In this document: piece by piece, positions 27,079 to 35,742 of the stretch
Layout: each line of letters starts with the position of its first letter
How positions within the stretch are numbered: the stretch's first letter is position 1
Assembly: GCA_016200845.1 (NCBI GenBank)
Contig: JACQDW010000062.1
Location: forward strand, 1-35,742
Direction: 5' to 3'
DNA length: 35,742 bases
Source of the DNA: Burkholderiales bacterium
GTDB lineage: Bacteria > Pseudomonadota > Gammaproteobacteria > Burkholderiales > Burkholderiaceae_D
Program-made: the position numbers and the translations under genes
The notes under the pieces: generated by a model
What the model saw: only the letters and a program-made list of their open reading frames with translations
What the model was told of the DNA's origin: nothing
Databases searched by the model: none

Positions 27079-27325
27079 GGAAAAACGCCTTTAATTTGCT
27101 GTCATCTAAAAAGTAATGACAGATTTGTTGCAAGTCCGAATCGCCCTGTTTGCGCCCTGCCAACACGGGCACTAATTCATCGTACTTCTCCAGCAACTCA
27201 GGTGCGGCATCGACATCGAGCACTTCGACCTCAAACGCATAGCGATCCGCGTAGGAATGCAAAGCATCCAGCATGTCCTGACACAAATGACAATAGCTAC
27301 GGGAATACAAAACGAAATGGAACAT
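27071..27325 (-). CDS. Glutaredoxin-like (thioredoxin-fold) protein
   Basis: [22 protein letters not shown]...ELVPVLAG; 8-bp overlap with the rnhB start. Confidence 0.8.
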   Translation of the reverse strand: MFHFVLYSRSYCHLCQDMLDALHSYADRYAFEVEVLDVDAAPELLEKYDELVPVLAGRKQGDSDLQQICHYFLDDSKLKAFFHA

Positions 27326-27387
27326 AAAAAAGAGATGACCGAATCTGGAGAAGTGGCGATTATACCGTCTTCACCAAGTAGAAAAGC

Positions 27388-27426
27388 AAAAAGCGAAGCC
27401 GCACGCAAATGCAGCTTCGCTTTTTT
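27388..27426. terminator. Rho-independent terminator between degP and the glutaredoxin-like gene
   Basis: AAAAAGCGAAGC...GCTTCGCTTTTTT stem-loop, T-runs on both strands. Confidence 0.75.
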
Positions 27427-27445
27427 CAAGACGCCCAGATTGGGC

Positions 27446-28981
27446 TTAGTTTGGACGTATCACCAAGAATTGCGAGGCATCACCACGGCGCACCAATAAG
27501 ACGACAGGCTTCTTAGGATCGAGTTTGCCAGCCATCGCATCAAAATGCTTGGCGTCTTTAATATCAACATTATTCATCATTAGCAAAATGTCGCCCGGCA
27601 TCAAGCCGCTCATCGCAGCCAAGCCATCGCCCTCCACATTCTCGATTACCACACCGCCCTCGTTCGGCATAGTCCTTCGCTGTTTTTCACTCAAATCAGC
27701 AACGCTTACACCTAAGTGATTGACTGCTTTCTCTTTCTTGGCTTTTTTCTCAACTTTACCCACAGGCTGATCGGCTTCCGCTTCGCCTATGACGACAGTC
27801 AATTCTTTGGCCGCGCCATTGCGCCAGACAGTCATCGCCACCTTACTACCGGGCTTGGTCGCACCAACGATCCGCGGTAAATCACTGCGTTTTTCTATGG
27901 CTGATCCATTAAACTTCAAGATCACGTCGCCCTCACGCAGCCCGGCTTTATCTGCCGGTCCACCTTGCTCCACTTTCGCAATCGACACCCCACCTTGCTT
28001 GCCCAAACCAAGTTGCTCAGCAGCTTCTTTACTCAGCTCGCCCATTTCAACACCAATACGACCACGCGACACCGTGCCCGATGCTTTTAACTGATCGACC
28101 ACACGCATCGCTTCATCAATCGGAATCGCGAATGAAATTCCCATATAACCACCAGAGCGGCTATAAATTTGCGAATTAATGCCGATCACTTCGCCGCGCA
28201 TATTGATCAAAGGACCGCCAGAGTTACCAGGATTGACCGCGACATCAGTTTGAATCAAAGGCAAATAGTCACCGGTATCGCGTGCTTTGGAAGAAATAAT
28301 GCCCGAGGTGACCGTATTATCGAGGTCGAATGGAGAGCCAATCGCGATTACCCACTCACCCGCTTTAATTTTGTCTGAATCACCTATCATCAACTTGGGC
28401 AATTTACCACCATCAATCTTGAGCACCGCGACATCGGTACGACGATCTGAGCCGATTACTTTCGCCTTAAACTCGCGCTTATCAGTGAGCTTTACATACA
28501 CTTCGGACGCGCCCTCGACCACGTGAGTATTGGTCAAGACATAGCCGTCTTGCGACACGATAAATCCCGAACCAACACCGCGCGGCACTTCTTGCTCTTG
28601 CGGCTTAGCTGGTTGACGGCGATTGCGCGGTTGAGGTTGTACAGGTGCCGGTGTTCCAAAAAAACGCCGGAAAAATTCTTGCGCCTGATCGTCCCCAAAA
28701 GGGTCGCCTTGCACTTGCGACACTTTTTGTGTCGTTCGAATATTGACCACAGCAGGACTGGTGCGCTCCACCAATTGCGTAAAATCAGGCAGACCAGTCA
28801 CCAAAACAGGATTACTTGCACCTTGTTCGTAATGGATAGGTTCTGTGGTAGAGGCCTGCGCGCTAGTGGCGCTGCTACTATCAAAATGACTGAGCACCGC
28901 AAAAACTGAGGCACTAATCAGGAGGGAAGAAATCAAAATAGAAATATGTTTTTCAACAGGAAAAGGTCTCGCTATCTTCAT
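27446..28981 (-). CDS. degP: Do-family periplasmic serine protease (DegP/MucD)
   Basis: Signal-like N-terminus, catalytic TNTHVVEGA / DVAVLKID / NPGNSGGPL, two PDZ domains. Confidence 0.95.
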   Translation of the reverse strand: MKIARPFPVEKHISILISSLLISASVFAVLSHFDSSSATSAQASTTEPIHYEQGASNPVLVTGLPDFTQLVERTSPAVVNIRTTQKVSQVQGDPFGDDQAQEFFRRFFGTPAPVQPQPRNRRQPAKPQEQEVPRGVGSGFIVSQDGYVLTNTHVVEGASEVYVKLTDKREFKAKVIGSDRRTDVAVLKIDGGKLPKLMIGDSDKIKAGEWVIAIGSPFDLDNTVTSGIISSKARDTGDYLPLIQTDVAVNPGNSGGPLINMRGEVIGINSQIYSRSGGYMGISFAIPIDEAMRVVDQLKASGTVSRGRIGVEMGELSKEAAEQLGLGKQGGVSIAKVEQGGPADKAGLREGDVILKFNGSAIEKRSDLPRIVGATKPGSKVAMTVWRNGAAKELTVVIGEAEADQPVGKVEKKAKKEKAVNHLGVSVADLSEKQRRTMPNEGGVVIENVEGDGLAAMSGLMPGDILLMMNNVDIKDAKHFDAMAGKLDPKKPVVLLVRRGDASQFLVIRPN

Positions 28982-29003
28982 ATTGTCACCGTAAATCGAT
29001 TGC

Positions 29004-30005
29004 TCATTTCTTTAATTGAATAGAATTAATCACTTGCTTAATTGCCGCTTGCGGCACTTCACCTACCACGGTCAGCCAAAAATCACCTTGTCGCCTACCC
29101 ATGATCGTCATTGCGCCTTGCTGCAAGCTACCCTCAGTTCTGTCGCCGGAATCCGGTTCAATAAAGACTGAGATCGTCGATAAGCCGTCAGAGAACATCA
29201 TCTGTATCGCCTGATGCACCTTTGCCTGAGCCGACTCGTTGCCCGCAGCATTTGCTGAGATAGGAATGATCCGCTTAGTTTCAAGAGTTTTTTTGAAACC
29301 AGATGGAAGAGATTTCACCTGCCAACCGGAGTTCACATTGGCGAGCACGGTAAGGTTCTCGGTTTTCCATTGCGACAGATTGGTATAGGTCGGTTTAAAT
29401 CGCGATTTTTCTAGTTCGCCAATCGCGATCTGCGTGAATGCAATTTGCTCTATGACCTCATTGCGCGGGTTCATTGTTTGAACGCCCAGCAGCAAGCCAG
29501 AATTTTTTTCAAGACACACTCGAAAACCATAGCGGTACTCGTCTTTAGGTTGCAAAGTCAAGACCTGACATTCAGTTCCAGCGACCCGACTCATCTGCGC
29601 TTTTTTGATGGAATAAGACAAGGGCAAGAGGCGCGCTTGCTCTCCTAGCAGTGCAGGAAAAGCTTCCTGAGACAAATTTTTCTCTACTTGTATCGTTTTA
29701 CTCTCTGGCAGATAGCAACTTACTTCGCCATTGCGGCGGATATACTCTCGTGGCTTACCATCTAAAATCTCCAGCTTCTCGACTTCGACCTCTGCATCAA
29801 AGCCATGTGTAATCCGCGATGTTCTGATTTGATTTCCCTGCTGATACACAAAGGTGCCAGAGTAACTCAGCTTTTTTGCTGCCAATTGAGTCGCCTGCAG
29901 CAATTTCAAGACGTCCTGATCTTCCGTCCCCTGTGCCAGACCGGGCGACGATAGACACAGGACAATACTCATAAAACAGAGAAGAAAAAACTGACGTAGC
30001 ATCAT
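29004..30005 (-). CDS. rseB: Sigma-E factor regulatory protein RseB/MucB
   Basis: Signal peptide, LSYSGTFVYQQGNQIRTSRITHGFD motif, between rseA and degP. Confidence 0.92.
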   Translation of the reverse strand: MMLRQFFLLCFMSIVLCLSSPGLAQGTEDQDVLKLLQATQLAAKKLSYSGTFVYQQGNQIRTSRITHGFDAEVEVEKLEILDGKPREYIRRNGEVSCYLPESKTIQVEKNLSQEAFPALLGEQARLLPLSYSIKKAQMSRVAGTECQVLTLQPKDEYRYGFRVCLEKNSGLLLGVQTMNPRNEVIEQIAFTQIAIGELEKSRFKPTYTNLSQWKTENLTVLANVNSGWQVKSLPSGFKKTLETKRIIPISANAAGNESAQAKVHQAIQMMFSDGLSTISVFIEPDSGDRTEGSLQQGAMTIMGRRQGDFWLTVVGEVPQAAIKQVINSIQLKK

Positions 30006-30677
30006 TTATTTCTCATTGTCTGAAGAAGCAGTCACATTCGCCCGCTTAATATAACGACCACCATTATCCAAAGTTGGCGAAGCCTTTTGGTGTGCCAGCA
30101 AATAACTATCTAAACGCGGGTCGCGCAACATTTCAACCTGATTTTCCAGACGCGGTGCAAACTCAGCATCGCGATTACCCGCGCTAGCGCCCGGTGCACC
30201 ATTCGTGCTGGAATTAGTATTTGAATTGTTTGCCAGCTTAATTTGAGTAGAAAATGACGCGTCTTGAGAGTCGTGTTTAACCAACGCAGTTGATGGTGGC
30301 GTGTTCTGCAATAATGGCGCGATCTGGGGAGCCATTAACAAAGCTAAGGTCACCGTCGCTGCGATACTGGTCAAGGCCAACGATAAAGAAATTTTGGAAC
30401 CGCTTAGTTGCGGAGCTGGAGACTGGGTTGGCATTTGCTTTGGTGCCAGCACCACTGGCTCTTGCTCTAGGCGCGCAGTTAAGTTCGCCATAAAATCATC
30501 GCTCATTTTCATCGCGAGATCATCCGATGCAATCGCATCACCGGCAAGATGATAAGCGTCCCACGACTGCCGCAACGCCGGATCAGTATGCATGTGCATC
30601 AGCATCTGGTCAATTTGCGCATCACTTAATTCGCCGTCCATCATGTCCGACAAATCTGCATTTGTTTTCGTTACCAT
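30006..30677 (-). CDS. rseA: Anti-sigma-E factor RseA/MucA-like
   Basis: N-terminal LSDMMDGELSDAQIDQMLMHMHTDPALRQSWDAYHLAGDAI, single TM (ALTSIAATVTLALLMAPQI), immediately downstream of rpoE. Confidence 0.9.
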   Translation of the reverse strand: MVTKTNADLSDMMDGELSDAQIDQMLMHMHTDPALRQSWDAYHLAGDAIASDDLAMKMSDDFMANLTARLEQEPVVLAPKQMPTQSPAPQLSGSKISLSLALTSIAATVTLALLMAPQIAPLLQNTPPSTALVKHDSQDASFSTQIKLANNSNTNSSTNGAPGASAGNRDAEFAPRLENQVEMLRDPRLDSYLLAHQKASPTLDNGGRYIKRANVTASSDNEK

Positions 30678-30716
30678 ATTAATTTCCGTTCATACTCTTT
30701 TGGAGCTATCCATCAT

Positions 30717-31319
30717 TCACCAACGCTGATCATGTGCAGTGCCTATCAAAGGACGCAGCTTTTCAGCGATGGCCTCTCTGGCTCTGAAAATTCTGCTTCT
30801 GACTGTTCCAATCGGACAAAGCATGACCTCCGCAATTTCATCGTAGCTTAGACCTTCAATCTCTCTCAAGGTAATTGCACAACGCAATTCTTCAGGCAGA
30901 GACAACATCACTGCATTCACAGTTGCGGCAATCTGCTTACTCGCTAACAAGGATTCTGGGGTGTTGATATCTCTTAGTCCGTCCGCATCGTTAAAAGTTT
31001 CCGCCTCCTCGACATCAGCATCAGTCGAAGTCGGCGCACGTCTGCCTTGCGTCACAAGATAATTTTTTGCGGTATTGATACCGATGCGATAAAGCCAGGT
31101 ATAGAAGGCGGAATCGCCCCGAAAGTTTGCCATGGCCCGATACGCCTTAATAAACGCCTCCTGAACCACATCTTCTGCCTCGGCATGATCATGGACGAGA
31201 CGAGACACGAGCCGAAACAGTTTTCTTTGGTACTTAGAAACCAGTAGCTCAAATGCTTTTTTATCACCACGCTGAACACGCTCGACAAGTCGCTGATCAA
31301 TGTCGCGTTCGGTCGTCAC
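30717..31319 (-). CDS. rpoE: RNA polymerase sigma factor RpoE/AlgU
   Basis: ECF sigma regions: AEDVVQEAFIKAYRAMANFRGDSAFYTWLYRIGINTAKNYL; LSYDEIAEVMLCPIGTVRSRIFRAREAI. Confidence 0.96.
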   Translation of the reverse strand: MTTERDIDQRLVERVQRGDKKAFELLVSKYQRKLFRLVSRLVHDHAEAEDVVQEAFIKAYRAMANFRGDSAFYTWLYRIGINTAKNYLVTQGRRAPTSTDADVEEAETFNDADGLRDINTPESLLASKQIAATVNAVMLSLPEELRCAITLREIEGLSYDEIAEVMLCPIGTVRSRIFRAREAIAEKLRPLIGTAHDQRW

Positions 31320-31398
31320 TCTTTATTCCCATTTTTATGACTGTGTAATTTTTAGCTTAAGGCGCACAGTGCAAAACGTGCGTCACAACATTGTCAAC

Positions 31399-31426
31399 TT
31401 GGATCAGAAAACTGATAAAAAGTTCC
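31399..31426 (-). promoter_or_regulatory. Candidate sigma-E-type (autoregulatory) promoter for rpoE
   Basis: On the - strand: GGAACTT-N16-TCCAA, about 80 nt upstream of the rpoE start; the -35 matches the sigma-E GGAACTT consensus. Confidence 0.5.
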
Positions 31427-31456
31427 CGCAATCAAGATCATTTTCACGAACGAGCA

Positions 31457-31894
31457 TTACTGCCAACGCAAAAAAACTTTCAATCGCCGAAATGCATCTT
31501 CGGACACACTATCAAACAAAATCAAAAACTGCCAGACTCTTTCCTCATCATCAATCGCACGAAATGCAAGCAACATATTCCACACGACACGATTTTCAAT
31601 CCGTATCAATCGGCTTGTCTTTTCTACGCCGAGTTGCGCATCTACCGCGACAACCATCATTTCGTTCGAACCCGTGATCATCAAATTTGCACTCGCTTGT
31701 CCCAAGCGATTTCGAGAGACGAGAAAAAACAAAACCAACAAGGCGAGCAAGCACAATATCATCCAAAGCAAAGCCGCCTTACCCTGCCAAGAAATCAGCA
31801 TCAGCAAAGAACAAAAAGCGAGACCTGCCATTACGAGCAAAAACACACGCGCAATACGAGATGGACGCACAGTGATCACCGACACTAAGCTCAT
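31457..31894 (-). CDS. Small inner-membrane protein, YgfX-like
   Basis: 145 aa with two predicted TM segments near the N-terminus followed by a soluble domain. The YgfX assignment rests on overall architecture and context only. Confidence 0.55.
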   Translation of the reverse strand: MSLVSVITVRPSRIARVFLLVMAGLAFCSLLMLISWQGKAALLWMILCLLALLVLFFLVSRNRLGQASANLMITGSNEMMVVAVDAQLGVEKTSRLIRIENRVVWNMLLAFRAIDDEERVWQFLILFDSVSEDAFRRLKVFLRWQ

Positions 31895-31926
31895 AAATTA
31901 TAAAATCAAGGACAAAACTAAGGACG

Positions 31927-31960
31927 AAAAAAAACACCACATACGATGTGGTGTTTATTT
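31927..31960. terminator. Terminator downstream of fabF
   Basis: AAACACCACAT-ACG-ATGTGGTGTTT perfect 11-bp stem flanked by A/T runs. Confidence 0.85.
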
Positions 31961-31992
31961 TAATGCATAGACAGGAAACCGAAAACTACGTT

Positions 31993-33234
31993 TTAGATTT
32001 TACCGAAAACCAAAGTTCCGTTTGTACCGCCAAAGCCAAATGAGTTTTTCATTGCATACTTAATCGGCATTTCACGCGCCACATTCGCACAATAATCAAG
32101 ATCACATTCAGGATCTTGCTCAAAGATATTAATGGTAGGAGGAGAAATCTGATTATGCACAGCCAAAACTGACAACACTGATTCTAAGCCACCAGCGCCA
32201 CCCAATAAGTGACCCGTCATCGACTTGGTCGAATTAATCGTCATCTTGTAGGCATGATCACCAAACGCCGCTTTAATCGCATCTGTTTCGTTCTTATCGC
32301 CCAGCGAAGTTGATGTGCCATGCGCATTCAGATAATTAATCTGATCGCCATTTAAGCCTGCGTTTTTAAGCGCATTCAACATACTGCGACGTGGACCATC
32401 AACGGTCGGTGTCGTAATATGATAAGCATCGCCACTCATACCAAAACCAAGCACTTCGGCATAAATCTTCGCGCCGCGCGCCTTAGCATGCTCATACTCT
32501 TCCAGCACCATGACGCCAGAGCCTTCACCCAGAACAAAGCCATCACGACCTTTATCCCAAGGACGGGACGCAGTCGCAGGATCATCATTACGGGAAGACA
32601 AAGCTCGTGCCGAAGCAAAGCCGCCTAAACCCAATGGCGAAGTCGTTGACTCAGCACCACCAGCAATCATGACATCAGCATCACCGTATTCAATCATGCG
32701 CGCAGCAGAACCAATGCAATGCAAGCCGGTCGAACAAGCAGTAACGATCGCCAAGTTCGGACCTTTCAATCCAAACTTAATCGACAAGTTACCCGAAATC
32801 ATATTGATAATAGAAGCGGGAACAAAGAAAGGTGTGATGCGACGTGGACCACGTGCAATCAACACTTCTTTGGTTTCTTCAATCAATGGCAAGCCACCGA
32901 TTCCAGATCCAACGATCACGCCTATGCGGTCAGCGTTTTCTTCGGTAACGGTCAAGCCGCTATCATGAAAAGCCTGCACACCGGCAGCGATACCGTAATG
33001 GATAAAGGTATCCATATTGCGCGCTTCTTTGGCAGGAATATAGTCTTCTATATTGAAGCCTTTTACTTCTCCCGCAAAGTGCGTTGTAAATGGTGTCGCA
33101 TCAAACTTAGTGATTGTTGCAATACCAGATTTACCGGCAAGGATCGCTGCCCATGTATCGGCAATGTTATTGCCGACTGGAGACACGCAACCAAGGCCAG
33201 TAACTACTACTCGACGTTTACTCGTGTTGCTCAA
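31993..33234 (-). CDS. fabF: 3-oxoacyl-ACP synthase II
   Basis: [13 protein letters not shown], active site [35 protein letters not shown]. Confidence 0.97.
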   Translation of the reverse strand: MSNTSKRRVVVTGLGCVSPVGNNIADTWAAILAGKSGIATITKFDATPFTTHFAGEVKGFNIEDYIPAKEARNMDTFIHYGIAAGVQAFHDSGLTVTEENADRIGVIVGSGIGGLPLIEETKEVLIARGPRRITPFFVPASIINMISGNLSIKFGLKGPNLAIVTACSTGLHCIGSAARMIEYGDADVMIAGGAESTTSPLGLGGFASARALSSRNDDPATASRPWDKGRDGFVLGEGSGVMVLEEYEHAKARGAKIYAEVLGFGMSGDAYHITTPTVDGPRRSMLNALKNAGLNGDQINYLNAHGTSTSLGDKNETDAIKAAFGDHAYKMTINSTKSMTGHLLGGAGGLESVLSVLAVHNQISPPTINIFEQDPECDLDYCANVAREMPIKYAMKNSFGFGGTNGTLVFGKI

Positions 33235-33271
33235 GCGTCTCTCCTGGAATTAAAAAAGCAATCCTGCAGAA

Positions 33272-33511
33272 TTAAGCTTTGACGTGCGCAGTTGCGTAGT
33301 CGATTGCTTGTTTCACGGTTGTGATTTTTTCTGCTTGCTCGTCAGGGATTTCCATTTCGAATTCGTCTTCCAGAGCCATTACCAATTCAACTGTGTCGAG
33401 TGAGTCTGCACCCAAGTCGTCAACAAAAGAAGATTCAATTTTGATGTCAGCTTCAGCGACGCCTAATTGTTCAGCGACGATTTTTCTAACGCGTTGTTCG
33501 ATATCAGACAT
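33272..33511 (-). CDS. acpP: Acyl carrier protein
   Basis: [18 protein letters not shown]...[18 protein letters not shown]. The start at 33511 is preferred over the track's upstream start. Confidence 0.97.
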   Translation of the reverse strand: MSDIEQRVRKIVAEQLGVAEADIKIESSFVDDLGADSLDTVELVMALEDEFEMEIPDEQAEKITTVKQAIDYATAHVKA

Positions 33512-33589
33512 GTGGTCTCCATTAGTGGTTACAGAAAGTGCGCGCATTTTATCAGGTTTGTGCGCAAAAGCGATTTTACAACAAAAAAC

Positions 33590-34342
33590 TTAACACAAAT
33601 ACATGCCACCATTCACGTGAATTGTTGTTCCCGTGATATAGCCAGCATCAGGCGATGCCAAAAATACAGTTGCCGCCGCGATATCTTCAGGCTGACCCAA
33701 TTTTGCCATTGGGATTTGCGACAAGATGGCCGCCTTTTGATCATCAGTCAAAGCCTTGGTCATATCCGTATCAATAAAGCCCGGCGCAATACAATTGACC
33801 GTAATATTGCGACTACCAATCTCTAAAGCCAGTGCCCGACTCATACCCGCCACACCTGCTTTCGCAGCAGCGTAATTCATTTGACCCGGGTTTCCAGAAG
33901 CACCAACCACGGAGGTAATACTGATAATGCGACCATGTTTCGCTTTCATCATGCCACGTAAAACTGCACGCGACAGACGTGCCACTGAATTCAGATTCGT
34001 TGAGATCACATTATCCCAATCCTCTTCTTTCATACGCATAGCCAACTGATCTTGTGTAATCCCCGCGTTATTCACGAGTATCGATAAAGAGCCAAGTTCT
34101 TTTTGAATCGCATCAACCAAACCAGTACAACCCGCGACGTCATTGACGTTCAAAGCCACACCCTTACCCGATTCCACACCAGCCTCGCGCAAATAAGTCG
34201 TGATCGCCTGCGCACCCGATTCCGTTGTCGCAGTCCCCACCACGGTCGCACCTGCTTTAGCCAAAGCCAATGCGATCGCCTTACCAATACCGCGCGATGC
34301 TCCCGTTACCAAGGCAACCTGATCTTTTAATTGTTGTGTCAT
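33590..34342 (-). CDS. fabG: 3-oxoacyl-ACP reductase
   Basis: VTGASRGIGKAIAL, NNAGITQDQL, YAAAKAG, C-terminal TIHVNGGMYL. Confidence 0.96.
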   Translation of the reverse strand: MTQQLKDQVALVTGASRGIGKAIALALAKAGATVVGTATTESGAQAITTYLREAGVESGKGVALNVNDVAGCTGLVDAIQKELGSLSILVNNAGITQDQLAMRMKEEDWDNVISTNLNSVARLSRAVLRGMMKAKHGRIISITSVVGASGNPGQMNYAAAKAGVAGMSRALALEIGSRNITVNCIAPGFIDTDMTKALTDDQKAAILSQIPMAKLGQPEDIAAATVFLASPDAGYITGTTIHVNGGMYLC

Positions 34343-34378
34343 ATTTTTCTCTTCACTTAAATATTACAGCCAAGCTCA

Positions 34379-35275
34379 TTAAGCAGTTTGCATGCTCGCC
34401 AATAACTTATCCAAACTCTCTTGATCATAAAAAGTATCACCAATCAACTCAGCATTAATGCGCTTGGTTAAGCCACTCAACACTTTGCCCGGGCCGCATT
34501 CGATCACTTGCTTGACACCGGCGTTCGCCATCGCGTTCACGGTCTCCACCCAACGAACCGGGCTCGCAGCCTGACGCACCAAAGCGTCTTTAATCGCCAC
34601 AGGATCAGTCACAATCGCGACATCGACGTTATTGATGAGTGCAATGGAAGGCGCTGAAAAATTGACGCTTGCCAGATAGTCACGCAACTGATCGGACGCT
34701 GGCTTGAGCAATGAGGAATGGAAAGGCGCAGAAACAGGCAAAGGCAAAGCGCGCTTGGCGCCCTTGGCTTTAGCGATTTCGCATGCACGCTCCACCGCCG
34801 CCTTACTGCCAGCAATCACAACCTGGGCTGGCGCATTAAAATTGACCGCCTCGACCACTTGCTTTGTATCGCTCGCAGCTTCGTTACAAGCAGCAATCAC
34901 ATCAGCATCACTCAAACCTAGAATCGCCGCCATGCCGCCCTGTCCCACAGGAACAGCACTTTGCATCGCTTGTGCACGGAAGCGCACCAACGGCACTGCA
35001 TCTTTAAATGCAATCACACCAGCCGCAACCAAGGCAGAATATTCACCCAAACTATGACCAGCAACAAGGCCTGGCAATGCACCGCCAGCAGCAATCCAGG
35101 CACGATAGCAAGCCACGGCCGCCGTCAGCATCACTGGCTGCGTATTGGTAGTTAAATCTAATTCTTCTTTCGGGCCATTTTCAATCAGCTTCGCCAAATC
35201 CATCTGCAAAGCATCAGAAGCCTCAGACAAAGTGTCTCTTACCACGGAGTTTCCAGCAAAGCCATATCTACTCAC
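34379..35275 (-). pseudogene. fabD: Malonyl-CoA:ACP transacylase missing its N-terminus; possibly non-functional or a local assembly error
   Basis: GHSLGEYSALVAAG active site and the remainder of the family are intact. The ORF begins (GTG) SRYGFAGNSVVRDTLSEAS, without the conserved MxxFAFVFPGQGSQxVGML block. An in-frame TGA lies 18 nt upstream of this GTG. Confidence 0.8.
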
Positions 35276-35326
35276 AAAAAAATCAAATCACTTACGACGT
35301 CACGAAATTTATTCACGATGGAAACA

Positions 35327-35742
35327 TCACATCTTGACGATCGCCGCTCCCCAAGTAAAGCCACCACCGACGCCTTCCAACATCACAGTTTGACCTTTTT
35401 TCACACGTCCATCGCGCACCGCTGTGTCCAACGCCAGAGGAATAGAAGCGGCGGATGTATTACCATGCTGATCGACTGTGACGACCACCTTTTCCATTGG
35501 CAATTGTAATTTTTTAGCCGTACTCTGCATGATGCGAATATTCGCCTGATGCGGGATCAGCCAATCGATTTGCGTTGCATCCAGACCTGCGATCTCCAAG
35601 GCTTCGTTAGCGACTTTTTCTAATACATTGACCGCCAGCTTAAACACCGCCTGACCGTCCATATACAAAAATGCGCTACCGGCAATTGCGCCGCCATTGA
35701 CACTACCGGGCACACACAAGACATGCGACTGACTGCCATCAG
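35327..35742 (-). CDS. fabH: 3-oxoacyl-ACP synthase III, 5' part beyond the right window edge
   Basis: The frame is open to the edge ([17 protein letters not shown]...), with [27 protein letters not shown] and C-terminal [16 protein letters not shown]. Confidence 0.94.
   Translation of the reverse strand, partial: DGSQSHVLCVPGSVNGGAIAGSAFLYMDGQAVFKLAVNVLEKVANEALEIAGLDATQIDWLIPHQANIRIMQSTAKKLQLPMEKVVVTVDQHGNTSAASIPLALDTAVRDGRVKKGQTVMLEGVGGGFTWGAAIVKM

Noticed and set aside
31391-31970. + strand ORFs at 31391..31888 and 31674..31970
   Set aside because: They are antisense to the YgfX-like gene and its terminator, with basic/asparagine-rich composition typical of shadow frames.
33512-33547. 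N-terminal extension of acpP ([12 protein letters not shown])
   Set aside because: The canonical AcpP start MSDIEQRV is at 33511; the upstream segment is leader.

Overview
This is a housekeeping chromosomal segment from a betaproteobacterium, probably Burkholderiales/Oxalobacteraceae-like; that placement is inferred from gene content and protein similarity only. Gene order: glnD (5' end off the window), RsuA/RluF-type pseudouridine synthase, def, galU, ligA, zipA, smc; then dapC, dapD, PilU-like ATPase, ArsC/Spx-like protein, dapE, prmB, ABC-F ATPase; then a signal-bearing ATP-dependent DNA ligase, an SPFH protein and NfeD, ppsA, and divergent ppsR; then a TrmH-family methyltransferase, a broken rnhB, a glutaredoxin-like protein, degP/mucD, rseB, rseA and rpoE; then a YgfX-like protein, fabF, acpP, fabG, fabD and fabH (runs off the right edge). 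I see no CRISPR array, tRNA, rRNA, prophage or obvious new multi-gene system. Main points for a second look: (1) rnhB has an internal deletion plus frameshift that removes a catalytic region, while its C-terminal tail survives in another frame; (2) the fabD 5' end is replaced by sequence that does not encode the FPGQGSQ N-terminus in any frame; (3) a 107-bp MITE-like palindromic element with perfect 17-bp terminal inverted repeats lies in the ppsA/ppsR divergent intergenic region; (4) three phased dyads and a degenerate hairpin lie in the same region. Lesions (1) and (2) could be genuine gene decay or assembly/sequencing artefacts, and read-level checks are needed.
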